A stretch of 64,000 bases of DNA from Hydractinia symbiolongicarpus (taxonomy: Eukaryota > Cnidaria > Hydrozoa > Anthoathecata > Hydractiniidae): positions 26,722,001 through 26,786,000 of the forward strand of contig NC_079883.1 of assembly GCF_029227915.1 (NCBI RefSeq). Direction: 5' to 3'. The notes under the pieces are model-generated. The model had not been told where the DNA came from and did no database searches. It worked only from the letters and a program-made list of their open reading frames with translations. Each line of letters begins with the position of its first letter. Position 1 is the stretch's first letter. Made by a program: the position numbers and the translations under genes. Shown here piece by piece: positions 13,701-23,846 of the stretch.

Positions 13701-16700
13701 AACCGGAAGTTGTGTGTTCTATGATCATCATCATCCCCCAGTAAAAACCAATCCTCAGAAGGTTGTGAGGAAAGAGCCTTTTTCTTTCTGGTGATGACTT
13801 TCTTTGCCTTTTTAGCTGGTGTTGGCTGCTTCTGCTGTATAGGAGGTTCGGGTTTAACATCAGAATCACCTTCGTTTACATCTATATCTTCTTCACCTTT
13901 AGTTACCAAATATTCAGAGTGACTTTCTGAAAGATATGTATCATTGTTAGTCACTATCACTTTCATTGACCCAGTTGTTGATTATATTGGCTGGCAGCCT
14001 CTTCTGCTGTATACGCTTTTTAACTCGCAATTCCGTTTATAAATGACGATGTTGAAAAATGAATAATTATTATTTTTTAAATCTAAACTTGTTGCTGCAG
14101 ATGACGGAGATATAACTAAATTAAAATGGGAAATTGAAGCTAAATATGTTAGCTGTTGATTACAACGATAATTATATGCATAGGTTATGCATTATTTAGC
14201 ATAAATTACATGTGATTGACAAGCCGCTCACAACGGCTTGCTGTACACTACAGAAAATCTCCGAGCCGCTGTGAGCGGCTTGACGTAGCAAATGAGTTAC
14301 AGGTACCCTTTCCTCGAGAAGATTTCCATGTTCTTTCAAAAATGAGCACAGAAACAATGCCAAATTTTGAATGAAATTTTGCTCATCATCACGCCCATTA
14401 CTATATGCCTCCTTCAAATTTGTTTCCAATGGTAACATCTAAAACACAGCAATGACATAAAGTTACGCCTAGGTAGTAGAGTGTAGAGGGTTTGATTTCA
14501 ATGCGATAAGTTGTAGATTTATGCAGGTATATACATTTATGACACAAACCTGTTTTAATTGTGCCATTGCAAGAGTATATAGAACAACATATTGTTCTTT
14601 ATATTGTGAGTTGCTGATGCTACCTGTAATAAGATCATCATTAACAAGTTAGAGCAGGAATCCTCATGCATTTAGAATTATTTTTTTGGCAAGAACAACA
14701 CAGTTTTTGCCTTAAAAGCATAAGCTGATTGTACAATATTTTAGCTGTAATTAGGACAGAAAGAAAACAGTGACCTACCAATTTCTGTCAAACATTGAAG
14801 GGTCACATTTCTAAAAACTGGAACATTCAAGAACTAAAATGAGATAAGCATATTTTTACGCTGTGTCAACTGACTTGATAAGCAAGATAAATTTACTCAA
14901 TAAGTCTTACATACCTTGTATATCAAAGTTGAAATAAGTTTTGTTTCAAAAACATATCCAAGTGGAATCCAATTGAGAAACTTCAACAGAGTCTAGAAGT
15001 AACATATCATTGAAATACCCAACTGCTAAAGATTGAAAGGGAATATTGTAAAATAAAGACAAACTTTACCTGCAGAGTTGCTTGTATTAGAGGAATATTC
15101 ATTGAGTTGTTCTAGAAAAGAAAAATCTATGTTAAAAAGTTGTGAGTAGTAACAACATGCAACGTGCAAGCTAATTGGGAAAATTGGTGTAACTTTTTTA
15201 GCTTCCAGCAAGCAAACAAATAGCCATCAAATCATGCAAACAGTTAAAAAATGTTGGATAATAACAAAAAGGTATACCAAACTGAGCAATCAAAATGTAA
15301 GAGTATTTGTGTGTACCCATGTTATATAAAAACTTATAAAAGATCAGGTTTTTTGTATCACGCAAGTCAAAGCATTAACAGCTTTTTGAACCTTTTGTCA
15401 GACCATTAAACTATAATTTTTAAGAAAATATTTAAAGAGATGCTTACCATAACAAATTCACAGAGTTGAAAAATTGAGGAAAACTCCTGACACATGCTAA
15501 AATTACAATAAAGACGTTTTAAAAACATATTATGCAAAAATTATTACTGACAGGCTGATCACACATTTCTCCCCAGCATGATTTAGTAGAGAAAAATAAG
15601 TATTCTCACCTATCCTTGAGATGTTTAGCTTTCGTTTGAGTCATCTGTCCAAGAGAAAAGTCAAATACTTCCTCACTAAAACACAAATTTTAGTTATTTT
15701 TTTTTCAAAAATAAAGTATTTAATATAAATTTTTTTAAAGAGTCTCCTGAATTGTGTATCTTGTGTGTCTACGCGCCTTGAATGCCGTAGTCCTTATGTG
15801 CCCATGTGTCTTTTTTAAGTGTCTTTAGTGATTACCTGCCTTGAATTCCCCCTTAGCGGAGATTCAATATCGGCAAGTAAATGTTACCATAGCACCCGGT
15901 TAACCAAAGCCATATGAGGAAAATTGGGGAGATGGCACACTGTGTGGGCTGTTGAATGTTGCACTGAGTTGTCTGGTAGAGTGCGGACCCTAATTGGGTC
16001 TGCGTAGCTTTAAATGAGCGCTAAATACTCTAGGACTTCTCATAGGGTATATCCCTTAATATCAATCTTTGATTATCAGTATAATAGAACAATTATTTTC
16101 TCATGTTATATTTTAGAATTAATGATTCACGTAATAAAATCCAGTTTTTTATCATTGTATACACATGATTTCTTAACAAAATTTGAAATAGAGCTAATAT
16201 TTCTCAATAAAGGTTTTTTTAAAAAAATAAAAGAAATTAGCTTCCCAACTTGACCAAGGTAAAAACTATAAAAAGGTTACATTTATAAAAAACATCAACT
16301 TTTTCTAGGTTCAATTTTTGAAACAATTTCTTTACAAATTAGAACTTGTTTGCACTGCTTGTTTAAGAAAAAATTGTCGTATTGTGATGTTAAACTTATA
16401 TTTTCTGCCAAGAGGCTAGGTAGCTGCCTTGCCTTTAAGGACTGAATGCCCCAATAATTACGCTCCAGTCCCATTTACTGTTTTAAGTGCAGTGGCTGCA
16501 ACACCACGTATCAAAACTATACGCCATTTTAAAGTCTGTATGTCTGATCACCTGGGTATTTCTACACTTACAGGTAAACGTGTTAAACTTGGTCTTCAAG
16601 CCACTATTGTTCTAAAACATTTTTATGTTTTGTAATTACTTTCCAGCATCACCTCACAACTTGCGGAAGATTCCAATGATTTTAAACTAACTAAGAATCT

Positions 16701-18894
16701 ATTAATTGAGCGTGACAATCCTATTTTAAAAACACAGTGAAGTCAATGCCTTTAGGATTTTTTTGATAGATCCATTGTTACACAGAAGTAGGGGACTAAA
16801 GCAATATGGCATGTAGGCACACAACTTTGACACATAGGCACATAAAACATTGAGGCATGGCAAAGATAAAATTAGCTTCCAATTGCGCAAGTTATTATTA
16901 ATATAAAAATTATAATGGTACCATAGAAAGCAAACAAAAAAAACAAAAAGTAAAGCAACATGAAGAAATTTGAATAAGAAAGTCTGCAAATTAGAAAGAG
17001 ATTAAGCAGCTATGACAAAAGCAACATTACGGTATCTTATGTTGTTCTTAATTTTTTTCTTAAAACATCAGGTTCTCTGAACCTTTGCTTAGGAGGCTAA
17101 CAATTAACTACAATATTAAATACATAAAATAAGCAGTTTAATAACAGGCGTGCATCAAAATTATTTTTTTTTAATAGAAGCAAAACTCACCTTAAAAGTT
17201 TCAGTATAATCAGATTGTTTTTACAAAGGCTTTCATTAGATTTACTAGCACCAACAATATCACTTATAAAAGATGGCCAATTTTTTGGCCACTCTTTCTT
17301 TACTATCTGAGAAGGAAAAAAAATTGAGCAAATATATTATTTAGTCAACAAATTACATTTTCACAGACTGCACAACATGTGGCTCCAGAAATCTTACCTG
17401 TATCAAAATTAAGTTCAGTTTGTTTAAAAACGTTTTTTCTTTCTAGAAGTAAAACAAATTTTAACCAAATTTTATGACTGCTGTTATATTACTCTTGAAA
17501 CTAAATGGTAAAACAAACAACAACATCATGAAAATATACATACTTCTGAATGATCTTCACTTGAAGAAATCTTGATAACCAATCCCACAATAAACTGTTT
17601 GATTCCTGTAAAAAACAAAACAGATAACATGTTTTTCAATTTCTTACTTAGCTTTTTAAGTGCAACTACACAACATCCAATGGAAAATAGTGTTTTACCT
17701 TCTCGTTGCTCTGTTGGCAACATCTTCCATCTTGTACGAATAACGTTATCAAGTATTTGCAAAGCATAAAACTAAACGTTATAGAAATGAGATAAAAAAT
17801 AAAAATTTTTTTTAACATGAAAGAAAAGTCTCAAAGAATTCAACTTTACCTTTGTTTCTTGATTATTACTTGTTTCTAAAATAGAATCCACTTTCATCCA
17901 GGAGTCAGGATGCTCCTTAAGTTGCTGCAACACCTTCTTTGCAATTTCATGCTAAAATATTTAAATAGATGACATTTGCGTGGCAAACTATTATCGAGTG
18001 TAGATTATTTGAATTCATTTAAAGCCCTAAGAATGCCTTTGTGTGAGGGAATGAACTAATATTACTTTGCTTCACCTAGCGCCACTATCTTTTTTCCTGT
18101 TATGCAAATGCTAAAGCGGAAAGCTTACCACTGAAAATGTTAATTACCATTGAAAATGTTAATTTTGTTTTTTTGATTGTTTTTTTCAAGCAATGTCAAA
18201 ATGGTGGAAAGGGAATGTTAGGTTCTGCTATAAAATTTGATTTTTAGACCTAGGGGAGGGGTAAAAGGCATAACGGGCAACTGCCATTAAAAATGTTGTA
18301 AAAAATTTTTTGGGCCCTGTTAGTGGGATATCGTTGCTAAGGGGGAGGGAGTCTGAAGTTTAAAAAAAATCCGCTAAAAATCTGGTTTGTAGCCTGAAAA
18401 TTATTCGACGTTTGCAAGCATGATTGCTCTTGTCATCAATTCCGATAAGTTTTATCTACAAAACACACCCCTGAGCCTTCCAAGATTTATCCGAATGTGT
18501 GTATTTCATGGACGGAAATCCGCTAAAAGAGGGGGTGGAAGGGACTCAGAATCTAAGCGGTGATATCCCGCTAATGTGGCTTAAAAAAATTTTTTGAAGG
18601 CCCCTAAACAGTAGTAGTAGAATTAGTAGTAGTATTTATTTTCCATATATATGTAGATATAGTATATATACAAAGTAATAACTAACTAAAATTTACAAAT
18701 GGAGGGAGACCTACTAGACTAGATATTAGGCACATGGAACAGTAAAACAAGCCTTTACACACCTGTTGACCTTGTCCCTGATAAAGCGAACCAACCACAC
18801 GGTCCAATAAACCAATATCAAATTTCTGGTTAAAGTCAAGTAACTTTGAAGCTTCGGCCTCGTTTATACTTATTTGGTTCATAGCTAAGGTCAT
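1778..18894 (-). CDS. XPO1: Exportin-1 (CRM1) nuclear export receptor, 33 coding exons
   Basis: RanGTP-dependent receptor that carries leucine-rich-NES cargo from nucleus to cytoplasm. Exons, 5' to 3': 18894-18763, 17951-17850, 17771-17699, 17605-17544, 17442-17398, 17306-17191, 15675-15610, 15496-15448, 15111-15070, 14992-14915, 14833-14779, 14623-14550, 14438-14307, 8867-8841, 8670-8479, 8297-8159, 8064-7961, 7846-7769, 7536-7436, 7360-7305, 6274-6195, 6089-5958, 5697-5427, 5345-5239, 5159-5037, 4922-4851, 4684-4609, 4520-4428, 3511-3377, 2779-2664, 2536-2478, 2398-2302, 1927-1778. They sum to 3234 bases, 1077 residues against 1071 in human, and all phases agree. Seen: importin-beta-type N-terminus ([14 protein letters not shown]), HEAT-repeat helices such as [15 protein letters not shown] and [10 protein letters not shown], and the tail NPHEVGEEM. 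Cys528 lies in [15 protein letters not shown] (exon 19). Exon 14 is a 27-base microexon. Sequence similarity to vertebrate XPO1 is continuous along the whole length, so the identity is secure. Confidence 0.97.
10298..10366 (-). other. Exon-like 69-base open segment in XPO1 intron 13
   Basis: Read on the minus strand, the acceptor TTGTTTTAG is followed by 23 open codons beginning Thr-Leu-Lys-Leu-Leu-Gly-Glu-Lys and containing [10 protein letters not shown]. They end in GAG before a GTACTT donor. Length is a multiple of three and both borders are phase 0, exactly like the flanking exon 13/exon 14 junction, so inclusion would keep XPO1 in frame. Human exportin-1 has no such insertion here, and exons 13 and 14 align to it without a gap. 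It could be a cassette exon, an exon of a nested gene, or chance. Confidence 0.3.
10983..13970 (-). mobile_element. Decayed piggyBac-type DNA transposon in XPO1 intron 13
   Basis: The coding remnant at 11524-13966 defines the element. The probable left terminus is at 10983: a TTAA, the target site used by this superfamily, is followed by CTCTTTGGCTATGGAATTAA and then CCGCTCTGGCCGG, resembling piggyBac terminal repeats reading inward. Just outside, GAGAGAATGTTTTTTAACT occurs twice in tandem (about 10950-10990). I could not identify a matching right terminus between 13970 and 14216, so the right border is only the end of the coding remnant. The element lies in the same orientation as its host gene and entirely inside an intron. 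Confidence 0.7.
11524..13966 (-). pseudogene. piggyBac-like (PGBD family) transposase pseudogene
   Basis: Homology is spread over several frames, in the expected order. At 13966-13679 is an acidic, then Lys-rich N-terminus ([12 protein letters not shown]). At 13591-13220 is the start of the DDE_Tnp_1_7 domain ([17 protein letters not shown]). At about 12610-12440 is the first catalytic block, with WKGR and KPEK. At 12352-12152 is the second block ([23 protein letters not shown]). At 12249-11767 is the third block ([14 protein letters not shown]). At about 11655-11524 is a Cys-rich tail (CIVC, CTGC). Breaks: frame changes between blocks, an in-frame TAG at 12536-12534, and Gly (codon 12509-12507) where SIDE-type motifs carry the first catalytic Asp. 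The second and third Asp positions remain. The copy is therefore inactive. Confidence 0.85.
14217..14284. repeat. Double hairpin beside the XPO1 exon 13 donor
   Basis: Two short palindromes (AAGCCG...CGGCTT at about 14221-14239 and AGCCGCTGTGAGCGGCT at about 14264-14280) are also near-perfect inverted copies of one another across roughly 22 bases. They could form two small hairpins or one larger stem. The structure lies about 22 bases inside intron 13, next to the splice donor at 14306. It is GC-rich in an AT-rich context, so it is probably a transposon end, perhaps linked to the piggyBac remnant. Confidence 0.5.
18290..18605. mobile_element. MITE-like foldback element in XPO1 intron 1
   Basis: The left part reads AAAAAATTTTTTGGGCCCTG then GTTAGTGGGATATC (about 18301-18333). 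The right part, inverted, reads GGGCCTTCAAAAAATTTTTT then CCACATTAGCGGGATATC (about 18562-18604). Inside are two related stretches containing AAATCCGCTAAAA and GGGAGGGAGTCTGAAG or GGTGGAAGGGACTCAGAATC. There is no coding potential. The inverted ends and about 300-base length fit a miniature non-autonomous transposon. The family is not recognised. Confidence 0.5.
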
Positions 18895-19030
18895 GATAGC
18901 AGAGCCCTGTTAAAAAGGGTACTGTGTTCTTAATAATAACGAAATGTAGTTCCGGTAAATACAAGAGTTATTAAAGAAGTTTAAAGAAGTATTTGTTTAT
19001 CCAGTTTACCACTGCTGTTCCGCCATGCGT
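18895..19030 (-). promoter_or_regulatory. XPO1 spliced 5' leader with a possible upstream ORF
   Basis: Upstream of the start codon a good acceptor (TTTTTAACAG) ends at 18907, leaving 12 leader bases before the ATG. A matching donor, CAGTG then GTAAAC, lies at 19010-19004, giving an intron of about 100 bases. If these are joined, an ATG at 19026-19024 opens a ten-codon reading frame (Met-Ala-Glu-Gln-Gln-Trp-Ala-Leu-Leu-Ser). Its TGA stop overlaps the XPO1 ATG as ATGA, an arrangement that would permit translational control by reinitiation. The leader splice is inferred from signals only. Confidence 0.4.
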
Positions 19031-22000
19031 ATTTTTCTCCGAGATTGTCAAATCTTGGCGCTTTCCTGGCTTCACACACCCTGCTAGTTTCTTGTTTTAC
19101 TCATTTAAACTTCTGCAGTATGTATGACCGCGTGGCTGATCGAAGCAGTTCAAACTAGTTTTCCGATCCTTTTACACGGCCACCGGGAAAATTTAAAATC
19201 AATATATAAAGGGTGAGCGGCAACAGTTCCCTATGTTCGCAAGCGAAATACTCGACAGTACTATCAAGAAATTCTTCAGGCAATTTGAAAGTCCCCAAAC
19301 AACCTCGTCCCCAGAGCTCTTTTTTCACTTTTTATAATCGTTTGTCGCCAGGTTTTCTTTTTACAATGAGAGTCGAGGTGCAGAACACTTTTGTTCCGTG
19401 CGAGTTATTAAAAATCGTGAATCCGTGTGAACGCATTCGTTTTTTAGCAAGTGCAAACAGTATACACGTTGCGAAATTTTTCTATAGAAAGCACTACGAA
19501 GAGAAATCCTAAGGTTTTCCCTACATAATTGCTTTTTTCTGTTTTCCATGTTTTGTGTTTTTGAAATATTTACTCTGTGCTCTCATATGGCTAATAAGCG
19601 CTTATTAAACAGTTTGACTTAATTTCTTCTTTTTCCCTCTTTAAAGCCTGTTTTCTATAAACGTAATTTGAGGAGCCATTAAAACACAAAAATTATAAAC
19701 TTTATTAATATTTTTTTTTTCTCTGCGCACATGACAAAACCTTATAACTTTCCTCAGCAGTTTTTATTGGTTACGTTTTTTTCCTCCCTTCTTCTTTGAA
19801 AGAAGAAATTTTAAACGCCGTAATCGATTTCCAACTTGATTTGCACATTTCGCGCCAAAAAGTCACTTCAGACGTACGAAAAAAATATCTTCTTTGAGAT
19901 ACGCCAGTAGGTACAATACTTTTTAATCTGGAGGTCAAAAGTGGACACCTGGCTAACTTTTTAAAATAGTTCCTTGGTAATATTTTTGCTCGCTTAAATG
20001 GTAAATGGGATTCGCTTGCGCTCAGCTCTGTTCGTTCGCTGGCTTAGCTCCGCAATAACAAATTCAATGAATATACTTTTAATATATTACTTCTAATTCT
20101 TCTATTAATTCTAATATACAATATACCTCTGCACCTCAGACACATGTACCACTGAAACGATAAAAGATTTTTTTTGCTCGGCTGGAGGCAAATTGACAAA
20201 GAAGTAACAACCCAGCGATACCAAACAAAATATCCAAAACCGGAAGATCATGTTAATTTTGAAGCGGAAATGTGCAACTCTGCCCCTTCATATAAACCTG
20301 GTTTATTGAAAGCAATAATGTAACTTAAGGGGTCATTCAATAATTACGTAACACCCAAATTCGCCAATTTTTACCAACCCCTAACGCATAATAACAAAAC
20401 TAGTACCACCCACCCACCCACCCTTTTGTTACTTACTATTTTAAATGTTAAGACCTCATTTTTTCATCCCCTATAGTGTACCAAAAAACTTTATGTAACA
20501 GATAATCAGGCAAACTAATGCTCTAAGTCCAAAGGCAAGAAGCAAAACTCAACCTTAAAGTAATTACGAGACATGATATATTTCAAAGAGAAAATTCACT
20601 GTTACATAACAAAAAACTCTCCTGTACTCCTGAAAACGAAAGATTTAAGTTGTAAGGTAACACGTTAACTGATAGTATTAACCCGCAAGGGCCACAATAA
20701 TTTTACGACAAGTTTCTATTTTTCGCACTAGCTGATTCCGATTTGATAACACAGTCGTTTAGATGACCATGTCGTATTTTTGGCTAGCTTTATTTTTGAA
20801 ATTTGGATAGATAAATCAGTATATATAGACAGTATTCTTACTTTTCCACAGAACCAATTTTCAAACAATTTGAGGCACAACTTTTTATAGATGAGGTCCT
20901 GGTACACACATATGTCTGGAAAAGTTCCATTTTTCCTTCGTATTTTTTGAGTAAATATATTCCGGCTTCTCTTTTCAATGTTGCATGCCTGTAGACCATT
21001 GATTTATAAGGCACCTTGCAGTATTGAAATAGGGGGTGTGGACAGGGTAAAACATGTAAAATATGGAAAAGTTACAATATGTTTTATCTGGAATTGTAAC
21101 TTCTTGGCAAAAAAGTTGTGTTGTTGGCATATTTTATGTAATAAAAGGTTTTTAATCATTTTTTCCTTACTTCAGTATCCTTTTTAGCTTTAGGTAAAGC
21201 CAATAAAGTAGGTTTCAGCTATACAACTATATTCCTCAAATCCGTCAAATATGTTGTGTTAGGTAGCTAGCTAGCTATAGCAGATGATATAAACATTAGC
21301 CTGCTAGAAGCCGTGTTGTGTTTTCATTTTGAATGTGGTTTGAAGCAGCAATGTTTGCTCGAACTTTTTGTATATCATGATATTAAAACGCAGTTTAATT
21401 GGAAGCCCGTGTATTCCAATTTTCCAGTAATCAATGAAACTCGCATCTTCCCTAAAGTTGTGGAGGATTAAAAAAGAAGCATTTTGCAACAAGATGCACA
21501 TTAAAACAATGCTACATAGCATAGAGGGGTTATTTCATGTTCTAACTTGTAAATTATACGATAAGGAATTTTTCACTTTATACATTGCGAAATAAAATGA
21601 TACTAGCTTGCAAACAATTTGGCAGCTGGTAAAAATAACTGATGTTGCTCTTTACAGAGTGGTATTGCAGAAGCATTTTAACAATTTTAAACAGCGCCCT
21701 ATTGGCGAAAGTAGGGTAAAAGCATTTCATATCTCCATGGTAAAAGTAACATTTGTCTTTAGAAAGAATGACTAAAACTCCTGCGCAGATGATATTGTGA
21801 TCTTATAAGGTCACAATATTATCTGCGCTATATTATCTATGGCCTACAATTTTACAGATCATGTGAAAGCAATATTTAAATATGATTGAAAAACATAAAA
21901 AACCCCAAAAAGGTAAAAAAAAAGACAATCAATATATAGCCAAGAAAACCTTCCTCTCTCTATGCAACTTCCCACGAGTTCGAAGCGCTTTGAGCTGGTG

Positions 22001-22112
22001 TGAAGTGGCGAGGAGAAGGTTTCTTTGATAACCGAAATACTGTATTTGATAAAACAATTACGATTACATGGAATATTACTTTGATTTTGTATTTTTAAAG
22101 AATACATCAACT
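19031..22112. other. Intergenic between XPO1 and the membrane-protein cluster
   Basis: No gene I can support. An open stretch of 99 codons at 19213-19512 (plus) has no ATG at its start and no recognisable domain; it contains a fragment of the CAACCTCGTCCCCAG repeat end near 19300. The XPO1 promoter must lie near 19030-19200. A CACCCACCCACCCACCC run occurs near 20410. A strong palindrome at 21783-21828 is listed separately. Confidence 0.55.
21783..21828. repeat. 46-base near-perfect palindrome
   Basis: GCGCAGATGATATTGTGA and its inverted copy TCACAATATTATCTGCGC flank the short centre TCTTATAAGG. The arms are about 18 bases with one mismatch. It is a likely cruciform or RNA hairpin, or the remnant of a foldback transposon. 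It lies about 285 bases beyond the 3' end of gene A. Confidence 0.7.
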
Positions 22113-23581
22113 TTATCTTTCTCCATCTGGAACATGTGCATAAGAACTTCTGCATGAACAAAACACATTTAATAGTCCACAGCAAGTGCTTTGGTTAGGA
22201 GAATCGAAAGCTAATTGATCTTCGTCCTCAATGATTTCTTCATCTTTACACACTTTAGGTGGTTGTATGTCTTTAAAAAACGAACAATAAAACATTTTTG
22301 TTAAACTTCCTCTGTATGCAACGTTCATAACTTGTAGCACAAAGTCAAGATATTTCAAGTGATGAGATTCGACATGGGATATATGGATGCTGATGCAGTA
22401 AATGTTGTATAGAGAAAGATATAAACTTCGCAGCAAATAAACCAGTAGTACGAATTTGATGTAACTAAAAGTAAAATCGTGAATTACGTTATTACTTTGT
22501 ATTTACAGACTTCGTCACCAGAGCATCTTGTATCTTTTCTGGGATCAGGACAACACCCCATCTGGAAGGATCTTGCTTTTGACTTTTCTATTCTAATTAT
22601 TGGATTTTAGGCACTTTACCCAGATTATTAACCAGGAAGGGCAGTGGATATTCTGTTGCAACATCATTTCTTAAGCTAGCCACATGTCAAAATTAAAACG
22701 AAACAGAGGGAGCGAGATTGGCTTTCCTCAAACCAACACACTGTTTTTTATGCGAAAATAAAGATATGGCGTAATCTGCATTATAAATTCATAAAATTGT
22801 TAGACAATTTCAAGATATTAGGGAGACCCTAGTAGAGGAAAGGGAACTACAGCAAAATGAAAGCATACATTTTCGTCCCCAGGGTCTCTTTGACCCTGAG
22901 CCTTTTTTTGGAGATGCAAAATAACCTGGGAAGAAGGTGGGGTGCTTACTATCTATTTAATAATTTCTACTAGTACAGAGTTAATTGTAGATAAAAAAAT
23001 TCCCTAAACAATCCAGGTCACTTAAAAAAAGGTCAAGATCAAAGTTAGTTATATTACCATCTCGCCAGAATTTGAGCACATTTTGTTTCAAACATGCGCA
23101 AAAGCAATCGTTGGACAACTTTCCAGTCAATGAAGAATATAGTTAGCGCTAACAACGCTGATGTTGCATACTCCATCAATATTGCCATGCCTAAGATAAT
23201 AACTGAGAATTCAGGCTGCTCAAAATCAGCTATGCTGATTAGTGGAACAGAAACAAAAATAAATAATCCAGTGAATATCCAGAATTGTTCAACTTTGATT
23301 ACTGTTTTGATAAAATTGATTGTTGAGTAACGATCCCATACATGAATGGTGATAAGGAGTGCTCCCGTCAAACCATTGATACTCCAAGTCCCAATGTTAT
23401 CAATAAGATTAGTAGTTTTTTGAGACGAGCCATGCTGTAGAGTAACATTTCTACAGTGTTCTGTGGTTGTATCGTGATATGTGCAAATGAAAGCTACCCA
23501 TAAAAAGTAATGCTCACAAAGAAATGTCACTGCGACTCCAGAAAATATAAAAACAAACCATATTATTAACAACGGCTTCAT
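22113..23581 (-). CDS. Multi-pass membrane protein A (divergent cluster member)
   Basis: Two exons, 23581-23058 and 22464-22113 (donor GTAATA, acceptor TTTTAG), joining in phase 2 to give 291 residues. The function is unknown. Visible are an N-terminal hydrophobic segment (IIWFVFIFSGVAVTFLCEHY), an extracellular loop with Cys and one N-glycosylation site (NVT), further hydrophobic segments (FWIFTGLFIFVSVPLISIA, FSVIILGMAILMEYATSALL, FVLLVYLLRSLYLSLYNIY), and a hydrophilic acidic tail. Kinship with B-E rests on size, segment order and the block FVLQVMNVAYRGSLTKMF before FFKD, which matches FLLVMSVALRGSF and FFKD in B. Its intron interrupts the region before the fifth hydrophobic segment, unlike B-E. 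The gene is head-to-head with B. I am confident it is a gene; the two-exon model is inferred from splice signals. Confidence 0.8.
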
Positions 23582-23846
23582 GGTGATCTTGTTGTCTGTT
23601 TATGTAGATTTAACCATCCTCGCACAAAGTCTTCCAAGAATACTGTTTTTTTAGTCATGTATCAACAACTTATAAAACACGGGGGTCGATATGTTTTTTA
23701 ACGTTATGTTATTAACATACTTTTTGAATAACAAACTCCACCGCAGAGTCCACTTTATGCTATCATCATAAAGAAACTTTTTTAAAAAAAAGACAGTTGT
23801 TGCTGTTTAAGCATGTAATGTAATTTATTGACATATACAAAAAAAG
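23582..23846. promoter_or_regulatory. Shared divergent promoter region of A and B
   Basis: The 265 bases between the two opposed start codons must hold both 5' leaders and core promoters unless there are distant non-coding exons. The stretch is AT-rich. It contains ACTTATAAAACACGGGGGT near 23670; similar sequences ending in AACACGGGGGTA occur upstream of C (about 26768) and E (about 33799), so this may be a conserved cis element of the family. Confidence 0.45.

Noticed and set aside
14217-14284. CRISPR-like or bacterial terminator hairpins
   Set aside because: The window is plainly eukaryotic (spliced genes) and the hairpins are not regularly spaced repeats.
19213-19512. 99-codon plus-strand ORF upstream of XPO1
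   Set aside because: Lacks an ATG at its start, includes part of a MITE end and shows no recognisable domain.
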